Positions 1 to 5,064 of a stretch of 5,064 bases of DNA are shown in pieces. The translations under genes and the position numbers were made by a program. Every line of letters starts with the position of its first letter. The first letter of the stretch is position 1. This stretch comes from an uncultured Christensenella sp. (GTDB lineage: Bacteria; Bacillota; Clostridia; Christensenellales; UBA3700), in contig CAJTPC010000049.1 in assembly GCA_910578245.1 (NCBI GenBank), positions 1 to 5,064 on the forward strand. The letters are read 5' to 3'. Under the pieces are notes generated by a model. That model searched no databases, had not been told where the DNA came from, and worked only from the letters and a program-made list of their open reading frames with translations.

Positions 1-64
1 GTAATGCGTACGCTTCGTCCAAAGTAAGTCTCGGAGCTATTTCTTTCTTTGGCTTCGATACTGC
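1..64 (-). other. Start of the protein's final visible segment, residues from 1652
   Basis: After the repeat tract comes a short Lys/Pro/Ala linker, then Pro-Arg-Leu-Thr-Leu-Asp-Glu-Ala-Tyr-Ala-Leu, which looks like the first helix of a folded domain cut off by the window edge. I cannot name the domain from this much sequence. Confidence 0.5.
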
Positions 65-3000
65 TTTGGCAGGCGCTTCTACCTTGACTTCCTTAACTAC
101 CTCTTTCTCTACTATTTTCTCCACAGGCACTTCGACTCTTACTTCTTTCTCTACGACTTTCTCTACTTCCACAGGCACCTCGACAACTTTTTCCACTATC
201 TTTTCGACAGGGACTTCTTTCTCGATTATCTGCGGTTGCGATTGATTAGCCGATAACTCCAAGATTTTCTCCATAAGTTTCTCTTGATTCTTCATCATTT
301 GCTTTATGGTATCGTCATTGACGCTTGTCGAAGCGACTTCTCGCTCAACAATTTTCTCAACGCTTTTCTGTTCGGCAAGCTGATGCATCAACTTTTCGTT
401 CTGCTCTATGAGTTTTCCCACTAGCTCATCATTGCCAGAAGCCTGTTGCGGTAGCATTTGTTGCATACCCGGAAGCATTGCAGTCATTGTATCGGATACT
501 ATTCCGCGTATCTCTTCTGCGCCTAGTCCGTAGCCACCGCCCATATATGCCCCTTGCGGTCCGCTCTGTCCGTTACCTGCGTTTCCGCCCATCATTCCCA
601 TGAACATCATTCGCAGTTTTTCTTCTTTCTGCTCTTCTTTCTTTTCTTGGTATTCGCCTAGTACATCCTCGTACTCTTCCTGAGCCTTGTTAGACCTATT
701 CTTAGCGATAATCATTATTACTAAGCTAGCTACGGCAAGCGCTATTGCCACGACAGCCAACGCCGTCCATGAATTGTACTCTAGCCCCCACAGCGGAGCG
801 TGAGCCGTTGCCGCAAACATACCGCTCTCAAGTTTGTCGGCTTTCTTCTTGTACTTCTTACGCCTACTCTCATAGCTCGCTGTCTTACTCAAGAATATTA
901 TTATCAATATAATACATATTCCAATAACGATAGTTTGCCAGTACTTGGACATAAAGTCCCCAAATGCGCCTAAGTCTATTGACGCCGTACCTTCGGATCC
1001 TTTCTTCTTAAAAGAATATGCGGGGATATTTTCTATCGTATTGCCGTCCTTGTCAACGAAATTGAACTTGTCTTTCTCGTCATCGGGTATCGTCACCTTG
1101 ACGGTATAGTCCTCTCCGTCTACCATATCTTCGGGCTTGACGGGGTTGCCGTCCTTGTCGAAGTACTCGTACTCGGGGTGTAGAACGTCCTTATACTCGT
1201 CGGGTATCTTTAGTTCGGGCGGGTTCTTGGTGGTATCCCACTCAATGGGTATAGTCGGCTTTTTTTCATCGTTGTCATCTTCTTCGTCATCAAAGTCATA
1301 GTTGGGGTTGTTTATATCCGATGGGTCGCGAAGTTCTTCGCCGGCTGTGAGCGTAAAGGTGATAGTCTCCGTCTGCGCTTCGCCGTTGTCGAACTCAAAA
1401 TTCTTAGTGTCCTTAAGTATCGCCCTTATATTGAACGTTCCGCCTTTACTTAAATCGCTAAACGTGATTTTACGCATATCGGCGTCATAGTACTCATACT
1501 CTATACCCTCGGTGAGCTGTATACTCTTCAAGTTGGCGAGTACCGGCGGTTTAGCCGAAGTATTCCACTGCGTGGAGATTACGTTCTTGCCTATCGTAAA
1601 TTGGAATTTTGCGCTTCCGCCTGCAATTACTACTGCGGAATTGGTGGAAGTTACTTCTACCCAGTAAGTTCCCACTTCTTTAGGAGTATAATCTATTGCA
1701 TTACCGAATGCATCGCCCTCGTAATACTTGAGTGTAAGACTTGCCGTTGGCGTTCCTGTCGCCCATCTTAGCGCAACCTCTCTACCCGTATAGGTATACT
1801 CGGTAGTAGTAAGCGAGATTGTTATCTCCGAAGCTCCGCCGCCTACGCTGAATACCGGCGAATATGCTTCTTCCGGCAAAACGTAGTTACCCTCATTGCC
1901 CATCGTAATTACGGGCTTGGTCTTGAAGTACTGCATCTTCGTTGCCGATACGATTATATCGTCAAGCGAATAAGGATTGTCGTCTATAATATTGCCGGCA
2001 ACGTCCGTCAAGTAATATTCATACGCTATTACATCGGTAAGCGAAGCGTCCCCAAGTTGAAGTACTTGGAATAGCACTCCGTTTTCGTCTGTCTCGTTCA
2101 CGTAAGCCCAACTGCTTGTCGTGACTTTTATCTGCATTGGAGTGATTTCCCAAGAAATTGCCCAAGTGAAGTCGCCGTCATAAGATCCGTCCTCGCCGTC
2201 CTCGGGAAGTACGTAGTTGCTCTCTACGTAGCCGTCTGCGATACTAAATGACGCCGTAACAACGCCGTAGGACATAACCGCCGTACCCGTCTTCGTACCA
2301 AAGAGGTTCAGCTCTAACTCTTCAGGCAAATTCTCTAGGGTTGGGCTTATTTCACTGCCCGTGTACTCGTATACGCCGTTATTCTTCCAAGTGACGCCCG
2401 ATAAGTCGAACTTGTACGGCGAAACCGTCCAAGTTATTTGATACGTCACTATTGCATTGCTATTATTACTGTCTATTACTCTAACGTACGTGGTGTACGC
2501 ATCTGCGTTCTTACCGATAGCTGTATTGTTAGCGCTTCCTACCGTCCTGTATCCGTTGACGTAGCCGTCTGTATTGTAAGTAGCGTCTACGCTCTGCCCA
2601 GCCGTGCTTGGGATAAATTCTATGCCGTAGGTCGTTCCGTCAAATACAATTGTCTCGGTGTAAGTTACGGACAGCGTACCCATGTTGGTGTAGAATCTAC
2701 TGCCGAAGTATCCTCCGCTAGACATGGTTATACGCCAAGTATCTCTACCGCTGCCCTCTTCTTCGACTTTAATAGTTACGCTATTGCAAGTAATACGGAA
2801 GTTGCCGTTGTCTGCTTCGCCGTCTCGCAAAGCAAAGTTCACCGTATAGGATATATTGGGCGCCGGTAAGGTCGACGTCGCTAAGGTTATGGAAAGTCTA
2901 GTACTATCCTCATTGAGTTCCAGACCGCTCAACAATGGATACGTCACGCCGTTAAAAGCCGCTGTAATATCAAAGATTAGCGTATTTCCGGTGAGGATCT

Positions 3001-5017
3001 CATTTAATACCTCAATATACATATCCGCGTCTTCGCCAAACGTTGCGCTCAAGGTTGAAGAGTTATTGTTGAGTTCTATATTAATCTCAAATGGCAGTAT
3101 CTTAAATTTAAGTTGCTTATCTTGCGTATCTTCCGTTCCCGCCCAAACGGTATTTTCCTTGTCCTTTAACGTTAACGTGAGATAGTACCAATTCTCCTCG
3201 TCTTTGGCGTTTACGTTCCTGACGGATATAGTATTGTTTGCGAAGGTAAAGTCATCGTTAGTAAACTCCGCAGGTCGAGTTATCTCTATATCATCGGGGT
3301 CGTAAGAATTAACGTCAACGAAATACAACTGCGCTCTACCGTTGTAAGTAAGCCAATTCTTAGCCGTAATCGTCGGTAAATTTAACCTGCGGATTGGTAG
3401 AGTAAACGTCTGACTCATTACCGCGCCGGTCGCAAAAGTGTAGTTGGCATTGCTAAGCGAGCTTATCGTAGCGGTATAGGTACCCGCATTCTTTGGCGGC
3501 GCGGTAGAATTATATGCCGCTCCGCTTGCAGTTGTACCCACATAATTTACGTTTATATTGACAACGTCATTGCCGCATATCTCAGTATCGTCAAGTGACG
3601 GTATAGCTGCCCCATAGGTATTATCCGCCCAACTTACTGTCAGAGGCATGGCGGTTATTTCAAAGGTAAAATATCTCCTAGTCGCAGTCTCCCCTTTGCT
3701 TTCATCGGGGACGCCTTCGAATTCCAAATCAGGTTCAGTTATCTCCGCAGTAACGGTATATTCACCCACGCTAGTCATAGCGGTAGGATACGTCAATCTT
3801 ATTAGGCTTGAGTCGTACCAAGTCTTCTGTTCATCAGGTACGTTAGCTATAGTCTGCGACTGTCCATTATACACGACTGCAACATCAGTTGGCGTTGCAA
3901 GTGGTAAATAACCGGCGCGAGCCGCCGCTAATTTTAGATTGAGATGAAACGCGGGCCGTACCGCGTTGCTAGTCGTCACAATGCTACCGTCAAGGTGTGT
4001 AGAATTCAAAGTATACACACCGTAGCAATTAACATGTCCAGTCGATCGAAGCCATGAAGCCAAGCCAGTTTCACGTTGATTAACGGATGTTTGCCAAATT
4101 CCGCTTCCGGCGACTCCATTACCAGTTTCTGGCAAGCTAGGAAGCCATAGTGTGTCGTTCTTCCAAGCTTGATACGAGGTATGATTCCCATCCGTATTAA
4201 CGGTAGTATTACTATAATAATTATAATTACTAATAGAGCAACCAATATCCAATGCATCGTTGTTGTAATCATAAGACTGTCCTGCGGATGTCTTCGCGCT
4301 TTGAGAATGTTGCCATGACATATTGTCAGGCACTTCGAGAAATTCTTTGATAGACGACCCGCCTACTGCGGTATTCTTAGCCATAGTATAATTTGCCCAA
4401 GGACTTGTAGCAGATTGATTTACAGCCGTCAATGTCGTAGCGTTGTACGTTGCGGCATAACTTCCGCCGTTGTTGAGTATGCTCGCTCTCATCCAAGACG
4501 TGCCGTACATATTACTCGGATACCTGCCTATTGAGTCCTTATAAGCAGTGTTCCATTTGTCGCTAATTGTATTCGTAGACAACCAAAATGTCAATATTGG
4601 TTCGTTTTTGGAGTTATACGACAGATAAGTAGGCGTCCAACTCAAGCCGTTTATCGTGACGGACAAGTATTTGCTACTGTTGGCAGAATTGGCGGATCTG
4701 AACTGATTAGCTGTCCTAATAGTACTCCAGCTGTTGAGCGTAGAAATATTGGGATTGCTTACGCCCGTTACCAACTCTACAAGAGGCCAAAAAACTTCCG
4801 CGTCAAAAACCTTACCCGAGCCTGTCGTGTCATAACCTTCCAGCATCAGTTCGCCCAAATTAGTCGATTGCGAGTTTACGTCGGTCGCATTGGAAAAAGC
4901 GTCCGCAGTCTTGATTTTGGGATTGTATACAAAGCAAATACAGCTCAGCATTATTGCCAGCGCTAATATCGCTATCAATATCACCTTCAACTTTAATTTC
5001 TCTTTCGTCTTACTCAT
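1..5017 (-). CDS. Giant exported surface protein with DUF6273-like head, MBG/Ig-like stalk, two TM helices and repetitive charged tail (3' end outside window)
   Basis: The frame holds 1,672 sense codons with no stop and stays open at base 1, so the protein is longer than 1,672 residues. The ATG at 5015-5017 is chosen because AAGGA lies 5 bases upstream, a lysine-rich signal peptide follows at once, and an in-frame TAA at 5057-5059 leaves no other ATG, GTG or TTG between. Order of parts: signal peptide 1-40; DUF6273-like region about 65-362; Ig-like stalk about 374-1340; TM helices 1359-1377 and 1417-1438; coiled-coil-like segment 1439-1592; Val/Glu/Lys repeat 1597-1647. Cysteines are rare in the exported part (260, 331, 481, 744). 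I see no catalytic motif. The likely role is an exposed binding or structural protein of the cell envelope, an inference from architecture only. The reading frame is certain; the function is unknown. Confidence 0.96.
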   Translation of the reverse strand, partial: MSKTKEKLKLKVILIAILALAIMLSCICFVYNPKIKTADAFSNATDVNSQSTNLGELMLEGYDTTGSGKVFDAEVFWPLVELVTGVSNPNISTLNSWSTIRTANQFRSANSANSSKYLSVTINGLSWTPTYLSYNSKNEPILTFWLSTNTISDKWNTAYKDSIGRYPSNMYGTSWMRASILNNGGSYAATYNATTLTAVNQSATSPWANYTMAKNTAVGGSSIKEFLEVPDNMSWQHSQSAKTSAGQSYDYNNDALDIGCSISNYNYYSNTTVNTDGNHTSYQAWKNDTLWLPSLPETGNGVAGSGIWQTSVNQRETGLASWLRSTGHVNCYGVYTLNSTHLDGSIVTTSNAVRPAFHLNLKLAAARAGYLPLATPTDVAVVYNGQSQTIANVPDEQKTWYDSSLIRLTYPTAMTSVGEYTVTAEITEPDLEFEGVPDESKGETATRRYFTFEITAMPLTVSWADNTYGAAIPSLDDTEICGNDVVNINVNYVGTTASGAAYNSTAPPKNAGTYTATISSLSNANYTFATGAVMSQTFTLPIRRLNLPTITAKNWLTYNGRAQLYFVDVNSYDPDDIEITRPAEFTNDDFTFANNTISVRNVNAKDEENWYYLTLTLKDKENTVWAGTEDTQDKQLKFKILPFEINIELNNNSSTLSATFGEDADMYIEVLNEILTGNTLIFDITAAFNGVTYPLLSGLELNEDSTRLSITLATSTLPAPNISYTVNFALRDGEADNGNFRITCNSVTIKVEEEGSGRDTWRITMSSGGYFGSRFYTNMGTLSVTYTETIVFDGTTYGIEFIPSTAGQSVDATYNTDGYVNGYRTVGSANNTAIGKNADAYTTYVRVIDSNNSNAIVTYQITWTVSPYKFDLSGVTWKNNGVYEYTGSEISPTLENLPEELELNLFGTKTGTAVMSYGVVTASFSIADGYVESNYVLPEDGEDGSYDGDFTWAISWEITPMQIKVTTSSWAYVNETDENGVLFQVLQLGDASLTDVIAYEYYLTDVAGNIIDDNPYSLDDIIVSATKMQYFKTKPVITMGNEGNYVLPEEAYSPVFSVGGGASEITISLTTTEYTYTGREVALRWATGTPTASLTLKYYEGDAFGNAIDYTPKEVGTYWVEVTSTNSAVVIAGGSAKFQFTIGKNVISTQWNTSAKPPVLANLKSIQLTEGIEYEYYDADMRKITFSDLSKGGTFNIRAILKDTKNFEFDNGEAQTETITFTLTAGEELRDPSDINNPNYDFDDEEDDNDEKKPTIPIEWDTTKNPPELKIPDEYKDVLHPEYEYFDKDGNPVKPEDMVDGEDYTVKVTIPDDEKDKFNFVDKDGNTIENIPAYSFKKKGSEGTASIDLGAFGDFMSKYWQTIVIGICIILIIIFLSKTASYESRRKKYKKKADKLESGMFAATAHAPLWGLEYNSWTALAVVAIALAVASLVIMIIAKNRSNKAQEEYEDVLGEYQEKKEEQKEEKLRMMFMGMMGGNAGNGQSGPQGAYMGGGYGLGAEEIRGIVSDTMTAMLPGMQQMLPQQASGNDELVGKLIEQNEKLMHQLAEQKSVEKIVEREVASTSVNDDTIKQMMKNQEKLMEKILELSANQSQPQIIEKEVPVEKIVEKVVEVPVEVEKVVEKEVRVEVPVEKIVEKEVVKEVKVEAPAKAVSKPKKEIAPRLTLDEAYAL
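77..229 (-). repeat. Val/Glu/Lys/Pro repeat tract, residues 1597-1647
   Basis: The tract is built from short variants of Glu-Lys-Glu-Val, Val-Pro-Val-Glu and Lys-Ile-Val-Glu-Lys. Val-Pro-Val-Glu occurs at 1602-1605, 1614-1617 and 1630-1633. At DNA level a 17-base element (tccacaggcac, one variable base, tcgac on the plus strand) occurs at 120-136 and again at 168-184, exactly 48 bases apart, so the last two units are 16 residues apart. The tract stays in frame. Its alternating Val and charged residues with regular prolines suggest an extended rod rather than a regular coiled coil. Confidence 0.8.
242..703 (-). other. Charged coiled-coil-like segment with Met/Gly/Gln-rich interruption, residues 1439-1592
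   Basis: Residues 1446-1469 are almost all Glu, Lys and Gln with spaced Leu, Val and Tyr, as in a coiled coil. Residues 1470-1497 break this with Met- and Gly-rich low-complexity sequence. A helix-like stretch and a Met/Gln/Pro-rich piece follow (1511-1525). From about 1530 to 1592 there are two similar helical segments (Asn/Gln-Glu-Lys-Leu-Met at 1540-1544 and 1577-1581) with a Val-Glu-Lys-Ile-Val-Glu-Arg-Glu-Val element between them (1553-1561). Oligomerisation is the likely role, by inference. Confidence 0.6.
704..769 (-). other. Transmembrane helix 2, residues 1417-1438
   Basis: An Ala/Val/Leu/Ile-rich stretch starting at Trp1417 and ending before Lys1439, without charges. The loop between the two helices is 39 residues and has a semi-hydrophobic part around 1399-1412. 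A plain hairpin would put everything after this helix outside, but the following residues (Lys, Arg, Lys at 1439-1445) are basic, so orientation is not settled. Confidence 0.88.
887..943 (-). other. Transmembrane helix 1, residues 1359-1377
   Basis: An Ile/Leu-rich stretch from Tyr1359 to Ser1377 with no charged residue, long enough to span the membrane once. It is followed by a strongly basic loop (two Arg then Lys clusters, 1384-1392), which by the positive-inside rule should be cytoplasmic. That fits an extracellular stalk before it. Confidence 0.9.
998..1252 (-). other. Membrane-proximal Ig-like module, residues 1256-1340
   Basis: The last extracellular module. It opens with Ile-Glu-Trp-Asp (1258-1261), has Tyr-Glu-Tyr-Phe-Asp-Lys-Asp-Gly-Asn at 1283-1291, the strand Tyr-Thr-Val-Lys-Val at 1304-1308, and a second Asp-Lys-Asp-Gly-Asn at 1322-1326. 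It is far richer in Lys, Asp, Glu and Pro than the distal modules. It is followed by Phe-Lys-Lys-Lys-Gly and a short linker to the first transmembrane helix. Confidence 0.6.
1253..1339 (-). other. Acidic spacer, residues 1227-1255
   Basis: This linker is dominated by Asp and Glu, with a run of acidic residues broken only by Asn at 1241-1251, and is followed by Lys-Lys-Pro. It separates the last stalk module from those before it and is probably flexible and solvent-exposed. Divalent cation binding is possible but there is no defined binding loop. Confidence 0.7.
1340..1564 (-). other. Short Ig-like stalk module, residues 1152-1226
   Basis: A compact module of about 75 residues. It opens after Trp1151, has Tyr-Glu-Tyr-Tyr-Asp at 1174-1178 and Gly-Gly-Thr-Phe-Asn-Ile at 1192-1197, and closes with Ile-Thr-Phe-Thr-Leu near 1219-1224. 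It is shorter than its neighbours but keeps the same order of motifs, so it is probably a minimal version of the same fold. Confidence 0.55.
1565..2107 (-). other. Ig-like stalk modules, residues 971-1151
   Basis: The first module (about 971-1069) has Tyr-Glu-Tyr-Tyr at 999-1002, then Gly-Asn, and a second Asn-Tyr-Val-Leu-Pro-Glu at 1044-1049. The next (about 1070-1151) is a good MBG-type match: Tyr-Thr-Tyr-Thr-Gly at 1074-1078, a Lys-Tyr-Tyr-Glu hairpin at 1097-1100 followed by Gly-Asn at 1105-1106, Val-Gly-Thr-Tyr-Trp-Val-Glu-Val at 1115-1122, and a closing Phe-Gln-Phe-Thr-Ile strand at 1138-1142. The spacing of about 110 residues between the two NYVLPE copies suggests the repeat period. 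Confidence 0.65.
2108..2716 (-). other. Beta-rich stalk segment with a degenerate Ig-like module, residues 768-970
   Basis: The second half (about 874-970) looks like a diverged MBG-type module: Val-Tyr-Glu-Tyr-Thr-Gly at 882-887, Asn-Tyr-Val-Leu-Pro-Glu at 934-939, and a closing strand Trp-Glu-Ile-Thr-Pro-Met at 956-961 that leads into Trp970. The first half (about 768-873) is Gly-, Asn- and Tyr-rich and ends with a similar closing strand around Trp863. It has no recognisable hallmark of its own. A Gly/Asp-rich loop at 940-949 follows the NYVLPE element. Confidence 0.5.
2717..3385 (-). other. Beta-rich stalk segment of uncertain family, residues 545-767
   Basis: The start (Leu-Thr-Tyr-Asn-Gly, 556-560) looks like another MBG-type first strand. 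The rest lacks the Gly-Thr-Tyr strand seen in neighbouring modules. It alternates polar and hydrophobic residues (for example Leu-Thr-Leu-Thr-Leu at 613-617 and Phe-Glu-Ile-Asn-Ile-Glu-Leu at 643-649), which points to beta strands. A boundary near 648 would split it into two modules of about 100 and 120 residues. The end, around 735-767, contains Cys744 and a Glu-Glu-Glu-Gly-Ser-Gly turn (752-757). I do not recognise a named family for 649-767. Confidence 0.45.
3386..3898 (-). other. Ig-like / MBG-type modules 1 and 2, residues 374-544
   Basis: Two adjoining beta-rich modules. Module 1 (about 374-456) has Tyr-Asn-Gly at 383-385 in its first strand and Val-Gly-Glu-Tyr-Thr-Val-Thr at 417-423. 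Module 2 (about 457-544) has a Thr-Val-Ser-Trp opening strand ending at Trp463, then Lys-Asn-Ala-Gly-Thr-Tyr-Thr-Ala-Thr at 509-517 and Asn-Tyr-Thr-Phe further on. The 'AGTYT..T...NYxF' pattern is typical of MBG repeats, which build stalks of bacterial surface proteins. Module 2 is the clearest MBG match in the protein. Cys481 lies in module 2 with no obvious partner. Confidence 0.7.
3932..4825 (-). other. N-terminal globular region, DUF6273-like, residues about 65-362
   Basis: The end of this region carries the signature I associate with DUF6273: Leu-Trp-Leu-Pro-Ser at 290-294, Trp-Leu-Arg-Ser at 322-325, an Asp-Gly-Ser turn at 343-345 and Val-Arg-Pro-Ala-Phe-His-Leu-Asn-Leu at 353-361. DUF6273 proteins are common in gut Clostridia and often look like lectin- or sulfatase-modifying-factor-like folds, but their ligands are not known to me. 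The first half (65-230) is aromatic and Asn/Ser-rich, with Trp-Thr-Pro-Thr-Tyr-Leu at 127-132 and a Tyr-Pro-Ser-Asn-Met-Tyr-Gly stretch at 166-172; it probably belongs to the same fold. Cys260 and Cys331 could pair. The motif match is from memory, so domain limits are approximate. Being outermost on a long stalk, it is the best candidate for a ligand-binding head. Confidence 0.7.
4898..5017 (-). other. Signal peptide, residues 1-40
   Basis: The first 11 residues contain five lysines (3, 5, 7, 9, 11). A hydrophobic core from about 12 to 30, rich in Ile, Leu and Ala, follows. Ala38-Asp39-Ala40 then gives an AxA signal peptidase I site, with the mature protein starting near Phe41. The gap between the hydrophobic core and the cleavage site is long, as is common in Gram-positive signals. 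Cys26 and Cys28 sit at the end of the core, but neither is preceded by a canonical lipobox, so lipid attachment is unlikely. If cleavage failed, the core would act as an N-terminal membrane anchor. Confidence 0.85.
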
Positions 5018-5064
5018 TTTCGTCCTTATGCCTCTTTTTATCAGTTTATTTTCTTTTTATTCGT
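5018..5064 (-). other. A-rich 5' leader / intergenic stretch
   Basis: These 47 bases upstream of the gene are A-rich on the coding strand and contain stops in all three minus-strand frames (TAA at 5057-5059 in the gene's own frame). Apart from the ribosome binding site I see no convincing -10/-35 pair, operator or hairpin. The stretch is too short to show whether the gene has its own promoter or follows another gene. An upstream gene could end here, but one cannot be recognised. Confidence 0.6.
5023..5028 (-). promoter_or_regulatory. Ribosome binding site of the giant surface-protein gene
   Basis: Read on the minus strand this is TAAGGA, with the Shine-Dalgarno core AAGGA at 5023-5027 and 5 bases before the ATG. 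The spacing is slightly short but normal for Bacillota. It is the main support for the chosen start, together with the in-frame stop at 5057-5059. Confidence 0.85.

Noticed and set aside
1036..1157. Asp-Lys-Asp-Gly-Asn turns as EF-hand or dockerin calcium loops
   Set aside because: The spacing does not match the DxDxDG loop, and the flanking helices of an EF-hand are missing in this beta-rich module.
2438..2869. Open frame of 143 codons on the plus strand
   Set aside because: It lies codon-on-codon opposite the giant gene, so it stays open only where that gene avoids TTA, CTA and TCA codons. It lacks a domain and a credible ribosome binding site.
2856..3185. Open frame of 109 codons on the plus strand
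   Set aside because: Antisense to a continuous, domain-bearing frame. Its Ser/Val/Leu-rich composition is what antisense of beta-rich coding sequence gives.
3648..3911. Open frame of 87 codons on the plus strand
   Set aside because: Antisense shadow of the first stalk module and the end of the head; no motif and no clear start signal. The 62-codon plus-strand frame at 1302-1490 is rejected for the same reason.
4121..4135. Leu-Pro-Glu-Thr-Gly (residues 295-299), a perfect sortase motif
   Set aside because: It is internal, in the DUF6273-like region right after Leu-Trp-Leu-Pro-Ser, with more than 1,300 residues following and no adjacent hydrophobic helix and basic tail. It is a chance match within the domain.
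4203..4240. AT-rich stretch that resembles a promoter
   Set aside because: It encodes the Asn/Tyr-rich residues of the head domain in frame, and no gene starts downstream on either strand.
4006..4272. Minus-strand frame of 88 codons with a hydrophobic, membrane-like N-terminus
   Set aside because: It overlaps the giant gene in another frame. The hydrophobic run comes from AT-rich Asn/Tyr codons read out of frame, and it has no ribosome binding site.
4932..4942. Possible lipoprotein cysteine at residue 26 or 28
   Set aside because: The residues before Cys26 (Ile-Met-Leu-Ser) and Cys28 (Ser-Cys-Ile) do not fit a lipobox, whereas Ala-Asp-Ala at 38-40 fits signal peptidase I.

Overview
The whole window is essentially one gene. 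A single uninterrupted reading frame on the minus strand starts at an ATG at 5015-5017. It runs leftward through 1,672 sense codons and leaves the window at base 1 with no stop codon. I translated it codon by codon and found no in-frame stop and no frame slip. It encodes a very large exported, membrane-anchored surface protein. Its C-terminus and any downstream gene lie outside the window.

Layout in protein order (right to left on the map): a signal peptide (residues 1-40); an N-terminal globular region whose second half looks like DUF6273 (about 65-362); a long beta-rich stalk of Ig-like modules, several with the hallmarks of MBG-type repeats (about 374-1340), with a short acidic spacer before the last module; a transmembrane helix (1359-1377), a strongly basic loop and a second transmembrane helix (1417-1438); a charged, coiled-coil-like segment with a Met/Gly/Gln-rich interruption (1439-1592); and a repetitive Val/Glu/Lys/Pro tract (about 1597-1647). 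The frame leaves the window as a new segment begins. Only 47 bases precede the start codon. They are A-rich and carry a good Shine-Dalgarno sequence.

Organism: most likely a Gram-positive member of the Clostridia (Bacillota), probably an uncultured gut lineage. This is inferred from the AAGGA ribosome binding site, the long Gram-positive-style signal peptide, and the DUF6273 plus MBG-like combination, which I associate with large surface proteins of uncultured gut Clostridia. No taxonomic marker gene is present, so this is not firm.

Function: the parts read as an exposed head on an Ig-like stalk, held in the membrane by a helical hairpin, followed by a long charged tail. Ligand or partner binding at the cell surface is a reasonable guess, but no enzyme active site or known receptor motif is visible. 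I see no multi-gene system, RNA gene, CRISPR array, mobile element or attachment site. The points worth a second look are the overall architecture, the topology of the C-terminal tail, the repeat tract, the diverged internal repeats, and a codon-usage shift across the head domain.
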